A DNA stretch of 64,000 bases. It comes from Cerioporus squamosus (taxonomy: Eukaryota > Basidiomycota > Agaricomycetes > Polyporales > Polyporaceae). Below the pieces are notes generated by a model that saw only the letters and a program-made list of their open reading frames with translations, ran no database searches and was not told the origin of the DNA. Below, piece after piece: positions 1 through 11,251 of this stretch. A program made the translations under genes and the position numbers. How positions within the stretch are numbered: position 1 is the stretch's first letter; each line of letters begins with the position of its first letter. The stretch lies in the NCBI GenBank assembly GCA_022592435.1, contig JABYQS010000156.1:23569-87568 (forward strand), written 5' to 3'.

Positions 1-420
1 ATGTAGGCGTCCGGGAGGAAGGGAGGAGGAAGGGCCTCCGACGAGCCCGACGCGTGGCGCCAGTCGGACGTCGGACCGACCGCCGAGCCAGTCCTCGGAC
101 CCGAAGCGCCCTCAAATCGCTACCCGAGAAGAGCGACGTCGTGTCCAACTCTCCAGCTGCGTCCAGCACTACATAGCCACAAAGAACAGCACAACAGGCG
201 TCGCGAGCTCAAGCAAAGCTCGAGATTCCAAAAAGCACGTTACTGTACAAGTACAATACATGATGCAGAATAACTACTACTCGTTGCAAGTCGTGATCGC
301 ACATGCCCGCGCCCATGGTATGGTATGGTATGCATGCGCGGGCGATCGTGTCCTAGAAGTCACCATCCCCACACCATCGGGGACGACCCAGCAGCCCAGC
401 AGCCCAGTCGCAGGCTGAGA
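1..420. other. Intergenic, 3' of the carboxylate transporter
   Basis: No gene recognised. The stretch is the 3' flank of the minus-strand transporter; short open frames here overlap the transporter on the wrong strand or have no splice-consistent extension. Confidence 0.5.
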
Positions 421-2759
421 CTAGACAGGCTCCGGGGTGCTCCGCTTCTCGTCCATAACGCGCACGCTCGTCGGCCTCGACCCCTCACCCTCGCCCTCAG
501 GCTCCTCCCCATCCTCGAGCTCGTCCCGCCCGCCACCCTCCTCGAACGCGGTCTTGTGCTTCTCAAAGTGGGACCCGTAGTTCTCCGGGCCGATGATCGT
601 GATGACGAGCACGAACGCGGCGACGACGCCGATCAGGATGCCCTGCACGGTCGCGTAGTCGGACACGACCTTCGGCTGCCCGTTTTTGTCGATGATCGTC
701 GTGTGCAGGTTCGCGGCGCCCGTCGCTTCGATCTGTGCGGATGCGGAGGAGACCATCTGTATATACGCGCGAGGAGGAAGGGGGAGAGCGTGGAGTCAGC
801 GGGCCAAACGTACTACGGGACGCGGGGATGGTGGGACGAAGGAAATGGCACGCACGTTACCGAGTTGGTACGCGACACCAGGGAAGGTGGCACGGAAGGC
901 CGGGGGTGAGATCTCGGCAAGCTGGATAGGGATCTGCGGGGAAGCGCGGTCAGACGGAACTGCACTTGCGGAAATAGAGGCGGCAGGGAAAGAGAACACT
1001 CACGACACCCCATGCACCCTGGACACCGAACTGGATGCAGAATGCACCAGCGGCGAGGGCACCAAAGCTTGTCGGGAGGATCCAGAGCGGGATAAATGCT
1101 GCAATGGAAGGCGAGCGATGTGAGTATATGCGCGCGTCGGTGGTGCACAAGCACAAGAGGCAAAACTGACCGCCAATGAGGAGGACGAAGATACTATGGA
1201 GCGCAGAGTCAGCGGGAGCGGTACCTGGCAATAGTGGGAGAGACGTACATGATGGTGAGACGACGGCCGATGTACTGGCTGACCCAGCCGGCGATAGCGC
1301 CGCCACTGTGTTTCCGACGTTAGCTCGCCGCACGCACACGCACAACACAAGCACGCGCGATACTCACGCGATAGCACCCTGGAAAACGATGCCGAAAGTC
1401 AGTTCGTGCGTCCGGAAACCACCTCCATGGTTTGCCGACTCACGCAGTTGCCAATAATAGTAGCGACGGTGGCATTGTGGTCGGTGAACAGCTTTGCGTT
1501 CGTCAGGTACGTGGGGTAGAGATCTTGAGATCCGTGGGAGAGGAAGTTGAAGCCTGTGACATCAGTGCCCATATCAGTGCCCGCCGCTCATTGACATCCG
1601 CGAAGCAGACGGACACGGAACACGGCATCGCTGCCGTGCGCGGCGTCCGGGTCATGAACGCGACACGCACCGGTCATGAGGAGCACGGCGTAGATGCAGA
1701 GAAGCCAGTGCCGCTTGAGCATCTCGCCCGTTTCGTGCAGGAAGACCCTCGTCTTGTTCTTCGTGGAGTCGCCGCGCGCGCGCTCGGCGGCCTTTGCGCG
1801 GATGAAGATCTGGCTCTCGGGCAGGAGGAAACGGATGAGGGCGGCGAAGGCAGAGATGCCAGACGCGGTCCAGAAGAGCGAGCGCCATGTCTCCGCGGTC
1901 TCCGGGACGAGGGTGAGGTTGATGACGGCGGCGAGGAGGTAGCCGACGGCGTAGCCTTGCTGCAGGACGCCGGATGCGAGGCCACGGACTTCGACGGGCA
2001 GGTTCTCGAGGGCGGTTGATGCGGCGAGGCCCCAGATGCCGCCCATGGCGATGCCGAAGAGGGAGCGGACGGCGAGGAACTCCTTGAAGGTCATGACGAA
2101 GCCGGAGCCGAGCTCGAGGACGGCGATGAGGAGGAGATTCCAGATGAGGGGCCATTTGCGGCCAAAACGGTCAGAGATGATGCCAAAGATGACCTGGGGG
2201 CGACGAGCAATCAGTTTTCCCGCTGTGAATGACGGCGCGATCATTGGCGGAGAGACTCACAGCTCCGACAGAACGGAAGAGTAGTGTAAGCGTGATAGCG
2301 GTCGTCTGTCGATAACGAGTCAGACAGTCAGCGCGGGCGCCGATGGGGGTGGGGGAGGACGTACGATGTCGTGAGTGCTGCGGCCAAACTGGGTCTGGAG
2401 GCGGGAGACGGAGAGGGAGACGGAGAAGAAGTCGATGGCGTCGCAGGTCCATGCAAGCCAGCTGTCGAGGGCGTGGGTTGTGTGTTGTGTACGGCGGGGG
2501 TTGTGGGTGCAGGCCAAGAGAAAGAAGGCGGGTGAGCAATCGATCGGGGGAGCGGGAGCGAGGCGGGGCGGTGTGTGTTCATGCGGGGAGAGCGACACGC
2601 TGCGACACGCCAAGCACCGACGAGAGAAAGAAGCACTCACCCGGACCAGAAGTGGCCCCACTGGACCCATGTGAGCGACGCGAGGGCCTCGAGGAGCGGG
2701 CGGCCCTCGGCACGCTTTTCGCGGCGGGGGAGGAGGTTGCGCAGGAAGTAGGGAGCCAT
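421..2759 (-). CDS. Jen1-like carboxylate:H+ symporter (MFS)
   Basis: Predicted plasma-membrane importer of lactate, pyruvate or related monocarboxylates. Eleven exons keep frame throughout: 2641-2759, 2365-2461, 2261-2305, 1671-2193, 1444-1553, 1368-1378, 1249-1305, 1171-1193, 1004-1098, 856-933, 421-756, giving 497 aa, the usual family length without a long N-terminal extension. Residues 264-276 read NFLSHGSQDLYPT, the diagnostic Jen1 signature (N-x-x-S-H-x-S-Q-D-x-x-x-T). An MFS loop of the DRFGRKWP type follows the second helix (near 2170), and GAIAGGAIAG and YIGRR follow the signature. The C-terminal tail after the last helix is acidic and hydrophilic. One exon is only 11 nt, coding GAI plus two bases. 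The start ATG (2757-2759) opens MAPYFLRNLLP and lies about 70 bp below a TATA-like box. The family assignment is firm; the exact substrate cannot be read from sequence. Confidence 0.93.
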
Positions 2760-2828
2760 CGTACGCAGAGGAGAGAGTCGACTCAAGGGGAGGGAGGACG
2801 CTCGGCCGTCTGCAGAGCGAGCGGGGAC

Positions 2829-2836
2829 GCTTATAT
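2829..2836 (-). promoter_or_regulatory. TATA-like box of the carboxylate transporter
   Basis: Minus-strand GATATAAG about 70-77 bp upstream of the transporter ATG. GC-rich CCCC/GGGG runs flank it, which could serve CreA-type repressors, but that is inference. Confidence 0.4.
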
Positions 2837-5800
2837 CTGCAGCCTCCCCAGGCGTCCCCGGACATCTCCCTCCTTGCGATCTCTGATGGACGCGTCCCCG
2901 CGTACCTGCACGTGCTCGTGTGGGGCCCCACCTCGGAACGCGCATCCGACTCTCCTTTGGGCACGGCCGACGTCGGCGTCCTCCCGCAAGTCGGCGTCCC
3001 TCGCAGCGTATCCCGGCTCTGCCATTCCATCCCCGCCTGCGACGAGCCCGGAGCGTGACCGCCACCCCGGTGTCCTGCGCCCTGTCGGACAGCCCAGCGC
3101 CCCCGCCCGCACGTCCATCTTCCTCGCTAGCGTTCTATTCCCGACTTCCCACACTTCCCGCTGCGTCCTGTCCCAGTCCCCCGTCGTCGCCAATGCTACT
3201 CGCTGCTCGGCGCGGACGACGATCTCCTCAGCTAGAAAGCTTGTACGTGCCAACATCACCTCTTGGCCCAGGCAATATCGCGTCCGCTCCATCTTCGACG
3301 CTGCGCACCGCTTCCCGAAGGTCGTCTGACCCCCTTCCCCGTCAAACGTCGGACAAGCTCAGCCTCTGGCGCGCCAGCTTCCCGCGGGCACACCAATCAG
3401 GCTGTATCTTTGGGGTAGCGAACCTGCCCAGTTGTCCCTATGTGGTTATGCGCCCGTCGAGAGTTGCCACCGGAACATGCGTCTCCATGTCTGCGGTGCA
3501 ATCAATGGAGGGGCGTTCACAGGCGTTCACCCGGCCTTACGTGTCCTCTGCACGTAAATCCGCGAATGTGTGCGGCGGTCGTGGGCGGTCATCAGGTAGG
3601 AACTTTGCGCACTGCTCAACGAAAGCTCACTTTTCGTCCCGGGTTCCGGGAGTTCGACAGCACGCTTCAGGTGTCACATACGACTGTCAGTGTCGGATCG
3701 TGAGCTGCCTAGGGGAGACAGAAGTTGTCCCAGTAAGGTCGCCTTCGGCCTCTAGCAGCGGCTGGACGTACGCTCCTCCGCGATCTCGAGTTCGACGCAC
3801 ATCAGCGCACGCCTTGATCTTGGCACGCAACCCCACAAAGCGCCAAGCCGGGAGCATCGAGATAACCACGCTGCGCTTCGCTGATCGTGAATCTGCAGGG
3901 TTCTACTGCATCCGCTGCATACAGAGTACATAGCAGACGCACCATGGTACTCTATGGTTTATACTGCGACGGCGTAGACTTCTGTGCAGGCATTCCTGCA
4001 GGTCCAGGACGCTAAGTTTCGAGTATGTAGGAGGAGTTCAGGACTGAGGAGATCGTTCTCTCGTACACGGCAGACTGTCAAGCCGTGGTCGTTTCCGACC
4101 CAATCGCTCGTTCCTGGCGCAGATCGCGGAAAGGGGCCATGGCTGAAGGTTTCCGTAGCAGGATGGAGACCGCTGACCCGACCGTCAATCTTCACATGTA
4201 CTTGGCGCACACTCTCTGCAACATGGGTGCACCTAAGCCAAGCATCATACAGTGATGTCGCGACATCAGAACTAGAGACGGGCACTCACCTACTTCTCGC
4301 TCGGCCAAGTGCACTCCAGTACTCGCCTGATCACAGCCGCACAACGTCCGGACTTGCAAACAGACGACGAAGATAGTGCTCGGACCGTTCCAGTAGTCTG
4401 TAGTATGTAGACGGTTACGGTATGCTCGCTCCGCTCGCGTTCCGGCTGCCCGCCTCTTGCAAGCCTCAAAGGCGGAAACGAGCGGAAACATACATGCATA
4501 TCACGATGCTCCCGGGGGAGCAACGACTGTAGGGACACGATGGCGAACGAGCGTCGAGACTCCAGACTCGAGAGGTGCGGGAGAAGGGAAGCTAGCGCGG
4601 GCCAAGGATGCCCAGCCCACCCCAGACGCGACCGCGGGGCCCCGCGCGTCGGCTGGTGCGCGTTGCGCGGGGTCGCGCGCGGGGCATCATGTAGTATGTA
4701 TCATCAGGTCCGAGTCTTGCCGTTCGGGTTCCGGAGCGTTGGTGATAAGGATTCCGGGACCGAGAGATCGCAGAAGGCGCCATATGCATGTACTTCAGGA
4801 GGATCCTGGATGAAGCTATGAAGCACAGCGCCAAGCTGTGATCTCTCGTGCATATGTGCCTTGAGGACGAAGCAGGGTAAAAGGAGGGTACGGCGAGATC
4901 AAAGTACGTTGGTCATAGGACCTTCGAGCTGGAAGAAAGTACCGATGAACCTACTGTACATCAGGATGAGAGCAACGGCACTTACCACTTCGTTCGATAC
5001 CTTCTCTCGCGCATATTCTAACGCACGTCATCCGCCTCGCCGAACATTACTGCAGGGCGAACGGTGACGATACCACAGTCCGTGACTCCTGGGCCGCCGA
5101 GCAGGACCGATACACAGTGAGACTCAGGTCGTGCTGAGCTACGCTCGATCGGTCGGTCGGCGCTGTGCACGTCGTGGTGGCCAGTGCCATTCGGAGTGCA
5201 CATATGTAGTGCATACGGAAGGACCCTCACCGGGGGCCAACCCTCCTCTGGCAGATGTCCGTCGGCGTCGTACATTGGTGGAGATCTTCGGACAGGCCGC
5301 ATGCGTGGTGCGCTCGGCCGCCACCGTGGCACTGGCAGATGGGCGCAGCAGGAAGCTCCTGTCCACCGGGGCACCCGCAGGACCGGTGTGGCGATCTCGG
5401 TGAGAAGGAGAATCTGAAGAGCTCGCGAGGAAACGGAAAGGCATGACACATACGGGAGAAGCTGGTATCAAGGGTCTTGAATTTGCGTTCGGTCAAGTCG
5501 ACGGTGGCGGATGTGCGTATACGAAGTAGGTACACTGTGCTCATCTGTATCTGTAAGCAGTTAGTCGTATTTCCGCAGATGTCCAGCTGCATCTCGTAGG
5601 AACCCGACGACACTCGATGAAGACGTGCTTAGCCCTGAGGTGCATGCACTGGCATGGGGCGCATCAACCTCCGCACCTCCTTTCCGATAGTCGCATTGTC
5701 TGTGTCGGCGAATTGGCCTCTGGGTCTGGGTCCAAGAGAAGCCGACTGACTGTTATTGCCACAAGCGTGCGGTAGCAGGCAGACCGAGACGAGCTCGAGG

Positions 5801-6497
5801 TTGTGGTCAAGTTCGGAAGTCCTCCAACAATTCGACGCCCGAGGATGTCCACCCGGCGCTCTCCGACTCCTCGGCTTCCGAGGTGTGCCGAATAGGCCGA
5901 CGATCCCGACTTCCGCCTCCTCTTGCTCTGAGTCTACATCCTAAGTCCATCCATCCATCGACCTCTGCACTTGGTCGTGGACTCTTTGCTTGCTTTGGCG
6001 TCGCGGGCGTCCTACGGTCAGGTCGATCAGAGTACCGGTCAAAGCTCGCTCGCCGGCTGCTGGTCAAAGTTGCCGTGTGGTCGCATACTAGCAGAATCGT
6101 CCCTGGACCCACCGTCCCAGTTGCTCAAGCATAACACACGAGGGGGTACTTACGCATCAAGTACATAACGGAAAAGGTGCGTACTGGGCTCGAGTTCCTG
6201 GCGAAAGGACGACAACAGCCCTGCTGCCCTGGCACGGCCATCGCTTCCCGACCACTTGACATTTTCCAACGCTTTGACTCTAATACTTAGTGCCCTTGCC
6301 TCATCCGCCTCGACTCTTCTCGACACCACCACCAGCAAAATATCCTCCGCAGTACGTCTGGCAAAGCGTTCGCCTCTGTTGCCTGATAGGCGTCAGGTAT
6401 CTGTTTGGATATCTGGCTGCGATGCTTTGTCCTTGCTACCCTCTGCGGCATTAGCGTGTGGCGGGCTTCGCAACTGATATAAGGACAAACGTCTTTC
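2837..6497. other. 3.6 kb without a recognised gene
   Basis: Long open frames occur (for example a 337-codon plus-strand frame from 2920) but their products are low-complexity Ser/Arg/Pro strings without a domain, and no splice-linked exon series could be assembled. The stretch would hold the divergent promoters of the transporter (minus) and the Cys-motif gene (plus). Short CCAT tetranucleotide repeats occur near 5945. Nothing else is supported. Confidence 0.4.
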
Positions 6498-7699
6498 ATG
6501 AGCCAGACGGTGCGGTGCGTTCCTCTGTCGTCCCCAGGGCCTTCGAACTCTTCCTACTCCACTGCTGCCATGAAAGCCCTCAAGACCCTCCTCATACCCT
6601 CCTCCCCGCCGTCAACAAAGAGCAGCGTCTGCGGATACTGCAAGAAGAAATTCAAACCGAATGATGCCACCGAACGCTACTGCTCCGTACAGTGCGAGCG
6701 CAAGCTGGACTGGGATCTCCTTGCTGCCGAGTACGCCCGCCGCTCCAAGAGCCGCACCGCGCCGCCAGATCCCGACTCGCTCATCCGGCGAGCAGCGATG
6801 GAATCCGCCGCGCGGGGCCGACATGGGACGCATACGCATGCACCTCATCTTGCTCGTGCACCCGACCGGCCGTCCTTCGAGACCGAGCATGGCCTGCATA
6901 ATTCCAACCTCGTTCGCAACAACTCGATGCCGGAGCGTCGCCGCCATCGCATGCTCTCTCACCACACACCCAAGACTTCCCCGCCCTCGCCGCCGCTGTC
7001 CATCACCTCACCTGTCAAAACGCCGCTGCAGCCCCTCCGCCTGCCCGACGAGCAGTACTCGTACCGCAGCAAAAGCTCCAGCCCTCGCAGTGAGCGTCTA
7101 TATAGACGTGCCGGGCCAGACGGATGGAGCGAGGCGTCCTCGCCGACGTCCTCGTCCCCCACCCTAGTCTCCCATTCGCCCGTTGCTGCCACCCAGCGCG
7201 ATGGGAAGACATCTCTGCTGTCGGTGTCGCCGCCGGCGCTGTCGCGCGTCGGCCGACACAACAGATCCGCGTCCGACCTTCTCTTTCTCGCATCCCCAAC
7301 TCCCGCACGGCGCGGTTCGCCCGCCTCCCACCACGCCTTCCCCGTCGTGTCCTCAGCACCAGAAGGCGAGGCGCCTCCCTCCTCGCCAAAGACCAACGCC
7401 CTGGGCCTCGCGGTCAAGCCCTTCCTGGTGCGCACGCCGAGCCACCCGCCATCGCGGGCGAACCGGAAGAAGACGTTGGACCCAACAGAGTCGGATCTAC
7501 CTCCAATCACGGTTCCGGCTCCCAGGTCTTGTCAAGACCAGGACCTGGGTCAGAGAACGTCCCGCCGTCGCCGTCGCCGCCTCGGCCTCACCCGCGCTAT
7601 CGGAACGGCACGCTCGGGCTTCGGCCAGGCTATGGACGCCCCGAGCCGCGGCCGCGGTCGAACTCGTTCGGCGGGTTCTTGAAGGTGCCGCTCTTCTGA
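6498..7699 (+). CDS. Cys-motif (zinc-binding?) Ser/Pro-rich protein
   Basis: Unrecognised protein of about 370-390 aa. Near residues 45-66 it carries C-x2-C, then 13 residues, then C-x3-C (VCGYCKKKF ... RYCSVQC), a treble-clef or MYND-like zinc-knuckle pattern; the rest is a disordered Ser/Pro/Arg-rich tail, suggesting a regulatory or scaffold protein. The first exon frame runs open from the ATG at 6498 (an alternative ATG is at 6570). Near 7430-7525 the sensible reading appears to change frame: the original frame ends at 7682 in Arg-rich text, whereas the alternative ends at 7699 with a compact RSNSFGGFLKVPLF tail. A 98-nt intron (donor GTGCGC at 7428, acceptor CAG ending 7525) would join the two. 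Both ends are plausible; the intron is inference. A true zinc-binding role is untested. Confidence 0.6.
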
Positions 7700-8238
7700 G
7701 TGTTGTGTCTTTTCTGTTCCTGAATCACGGACGCTTTCCTGGACTTTTACGTTGCATATATGCCGCTTATGATCGACATGCCATCCATATACCTTGCACG
7801 ACGACCAAACTACGACCAGTTATGAACCCCTTCATATTGTACGATAGTACTCAGCATCCCGCGTGTACATACAGTAGATCGCTAGATTCCAAGTTGTTGT
7901 TACAATGCATCTAATGCGCTTTCAAACTTGCGCCTCGAAGTTCGAGGTAGGAACGGTTGTGACGCATGAAGCGGTTACACCACGATGTTGCTTGATGGTG
8001 TAGTGGCTTGCCTTGGGGTGTGCGCGTCTCTCGTACGGTTCACGCGGGGTTCGACTCTCGGGCAAGCGAATCCGGTGTATGTTTCCTTTTTGCCCGCCTC
8101 CAGTGCAGGATGGGTTGCTTGCTATGCGTAAGTATGCAACATATCGTCGTACCAAGTACTCGTCCGGGCCCAAACGACCAAGTGAGTATGTTTGCCATGT
8201 CGCCCGTGCCTCTCACTATGTACACACTGGTCCTTCAA
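7700..8238. other. Convergent intergenic stretch
   Basis: 3' flanks of the Cys-motif gene (plus) and the first P450 (minus). A degenerate tRNA-like element with A- and B-box similarity lies near 7988-8069 (see rejected items). Nothing else recognised. Confidence 0.4.
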
Positions 8239-10371
8239 TCACGCAGCCGCCAGCCCGTCGGAGGACTCGACGGCTGCTCCGAGAACGAGGGCTTCAGCTT
8301 GAGGGGAACGAGCCTTGATGCTGCACCGACAGTCCGCAGGATATCTGTGTATGTGTCAGACAGGACAGGACAGGACAGTTCATCTTCCTTCCGATGCTGC
8401 CAGTGCTCACATCAGGAACGAGCCTGTATCTCTCGGGGCGATGACGATGGGTTTTCCCGTCTCGTCGAGCGGCGGGGCGATGTCGAAGACGTGGAGCACC
8501 ATAGCGATGATAGCGAACATTGCGGCCTCGGCGAATGCCTTCCCTGGGCATTTCCTGTATCAGGTGAGGAGCCGTGCACGCCTCAAGCCGGCGTTGATCT
8601 CATGGACTTGCAGGCAGACCAGTACGCACCTTCTCCCGTAACCAAAGACGAAGTCTTCAGGATCGCGAACATCGGGGTCGAGCTTGCCATCACGCATGAA
8701 CCTGTCCGGCAGGAACCGGTGGGGCTCTGCGTATACTTCAGGATCGTGCATGCAAGCCCTGTTGGATCGGACCTGGCTCAGTTAGTACCTAGGGGCGGCC
8801 ACACTCACACCAATTGATTGGGGTGAGTACTCGCCACGTGTTAGCCATGAAGGTCGTCCCCTTCGGTATGAAGTATCCGCGGTACTCGATATCTTCCGTG
8901 CTGCAGTGCGGCATCCCGAGCGGCGCAACGTTGTGCCAGCGCAGCGACTCTTTGAGGACTGCGCTCACGTATGGGAGCATCGCTCTGTCCCGGTGGTCAG
9001 GCAGACGATTAGGGCCGACGACAGAGTCGAGCTCTGCTTGTGCTCGCTTCTGTACATCCGGATTGAGGGACAGGGCGAGGAAGAAGGCTTGCATGGTAGA
9101 GAACGTCTACGCGGATATGATCAGGCTGTGAGACTCATGAAGGACCAACTCTGGATCACCGGAGGTCCTCACCGTGTCCGCCGCGCCTTCGAACGCTGTG
9201 ACACAAGCGTTCTTCGCGATGAGATGTTCCTCGGCCATGTTCACATCTGCCTGCTCATCAAGTTCCTGCAGAATGCGTGCTAGAACAGACGTGTTCTGGT
9301 GGCCGTGTTCCTGAAGTCCGTGGGCCCGTTAGTCAAGATATCCTCACTCTCGCAACAGAGAGCCCTACAGGGTACTCGCCAGATCATCCCCGGTCTTGTC
9401 GAACATGACTTGCTTCACTTCATCGGCCGCGGCACGCCATCCGGCGAGCATCCGTAGCTGGGAGCCCAGCACTGGGACCCACAGCGGCACATGTCGCAGG
9501 ATGGGGAAGTACTGCACGAGGATCCGACCAGAGTCGAACGCTTGCAAGCCTTCGAGCAGTCGGATCATGAGAGTTAAGTTGGGGTCGTTGTCGTCAGCCA
9601 CTTCGACGCTGTAGACGATCTTGACTGTTGTCGCCGAGAACACACTGGGTACCCATAGGTGCTCAGTAAACGGCAGATGTACATCACAGATTGAGCTCTG
9701 TATCCGATGACTCACTGGCGGATGTGGTCGCAGAGACCCGCGGGGTTATGCAAGAGCTTCTTGAGGAAGAGGGATGCGTATTGTTGTTGGACGAGGAGCT
9801 GTTCATCTGGGACGGTCGTGGGGATGTACTGCGAGAAGACGCGCCGGTGGCGTCGCCACCACTGGCTGTATGGGAAGAATGCAAAGTTGAACCCCTGACC
9901 GGACCTGCAGATGTTCCGAACTGTCAGCATCGAAGTAAGCGAGGAACGCATCTGACATAATTCCTACAGCTCTATGAGGGGATGCTGCTGTCGATCCGAA
10001 GTGGCGGCAGACTGCTTCTCTAGAACATCGAAGATCGCTCGCTGACTCCCTAGTACAACGAGGTGCTGACCGAAGACAGACAAGTGGACGACGTCACCTG
10101 AAAGTATTTCCCGGAAGTTATGGAGAAAGGCGATGATGAGTGCGTTACGAAGGAGCTCACCGAAGGTTCTGCAGAGCTTTTGGTGAGCTCTCCACAATGC
10201 CGGTTGGCGCATGTAGTTGACATTCCCTACCAATGGGAGGCCCCTGGGCCCCGGTGGCAGGGGGCGGCCCCGGCTGCGAGTCTGCCACCTGATCAACCCT
10301 ATCACATAGGATACGACGAAGTAGCAGAGGATGGCAGTCGCCAGCCGAGGCAAGATATCGCTCGCGAACAT
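8239..10371 (-). CDS. Cytochrome P450 monooxygenase, copy 1
   Basis: Membrane-anchored class II P450 (CYP64-like group expanded in agaricomycetes), substrate unknown. Nine exons keep frame: 10161-10371, 9968-10097, 9716-9904, 9380-9644, 9173-9310, 8835-9106, 8630-8758, 8411-8554, 8239-8344, giving 527 aa. Order of landmarks: hydrophobic anchor (residues ~8-28), proline hinge PLPPGPRGLPLVGN, WWRRHRR of helix C, K-helix ESLRW (ExxR), and the heme loop FGYGRRKCPGKAF with the cysteine at residue 447; an intron splits the heme loop. Two introns (between 9380 and 9310, and between 8835 and 8758) have GC-AG ends with the same GCGAGTAC donor; replacing them with GT choices breaks frame or deletes the conserved Trp of ANTW. 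The gene is a tandem duplicate of the next P450. Confidence 0.93.
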
Positions 10372-10444
10372 CGTGCGGAGGGAATCGGCGGAGGGTGGGA
10401 GGCGACGAGTCCGGAAACGTATTGCCTGGAGTACACTTGGCCAC

Positions 10445-10450
10445 CTTATA
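10445..10450 (-). promoter_or_regulatory. TATA-like box of P450 copy 1
   Basis: Minus-strand TATAAG about 75 bp upstream of the ATG at 10371, matching the spacing seen in copy 2. Confidence 0.4.
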
Positions 10451-11251
10451 CTGCACCAGTAGGTGGAAATAGGTGCGTGAAACGCACGTATGCTTGGTTG
10501 CGAATTCAAGTGCGGACGTTGAACTCAATCGAATGGCAGGAGACATGCCTGCGCTAATACTGAGGCCGCAGGCAGACAGCTGTGGACTCAACGCGGGCGT
10601 TCCGGTTCCGTACTCCGGATTCAGGACCAGTTCAAGTTGGCCGTAGCCTTGGCGAAGGGATGGATCCGGGACACTGCACACTGACACGCCAAGAACGTTC
10701 CGGAGGTCTCGCGGTTCCGGCCAAAACAGAGACCACTGGCGGCAGGTGTGGAATACCGAGGCTAGGCTGGAGAAGCTCGCGTAGACCCCCATATAGGTGG
10801 TCTGCTCGACTGCGGCCGCCCCGTGTACGGGGCGCTGGGGTGGTGCCTTAGCCGGTCGGGAGCATTGAAGATGACGCACTCATCAGAGGGTCTCAGACAA
10901 CTTGTGAACCGGTAGCAATTCGTCTCTAATGCCCCGTAACGCCATACAGAAGAGACGACATGAACCCGACGCAGGTAACATGAAACATATCAGCATAGGA
11001 AAGACTGAATGAATCTCATATATGCTCACCTGCATAGATGCGAATACTACAGGAGACAGTCAGTGTCTGGTATCGAAGTTGTTCCGCGTCCACTTCTCCT
11101 TCGCCGCGTGCTCGTGCGTCTTCGCATATCATTGCTACTATGCTGAGACCGGAACACTGCACATTGTCAAATCATGAACAACGTCGCACCTGTACACAAG
11201 TCTCCAACTATGTCTCCCCGTATCACCGGCACAACTAAGTTTCGTGCATCG
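10451..11251. other. Intergenic between P450 copies 1 and 2
   Basis: Upstream region of copy 1 and 3' flank of copy 2. No further gene recognised. Confidence 0.5.

Noticed and set aside
325..909. 194-codon plus frame
   Set aside because: Antisense of the Jen1-like transporter's last exons.
2920..3933. 337-codon plus-strand open frame
   Set aside because: Ser/Arg/Pro-rich low-complexity product, no domain, GC-rich region with long chance frames, and it overlaps the transporter promoter.
7988..8069. tRNA-like segment with TGATGGTGTAGTGG (A-box) and GGTTCGACTCT (B-box)
   Set aside because: Acceptor strands nearly pair, but the T-stem has a mismatch, the D-stem fails and no anticodon arm with a 7-nt loop fits. 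At most a decayed tRNA or SINE head.
9964..10509. 181-codon minus frame running through the first P450 intron
   Set aside because: The intron is a multiple of three and happens to be open; the paralogue and P450 alignment show that it is removed.
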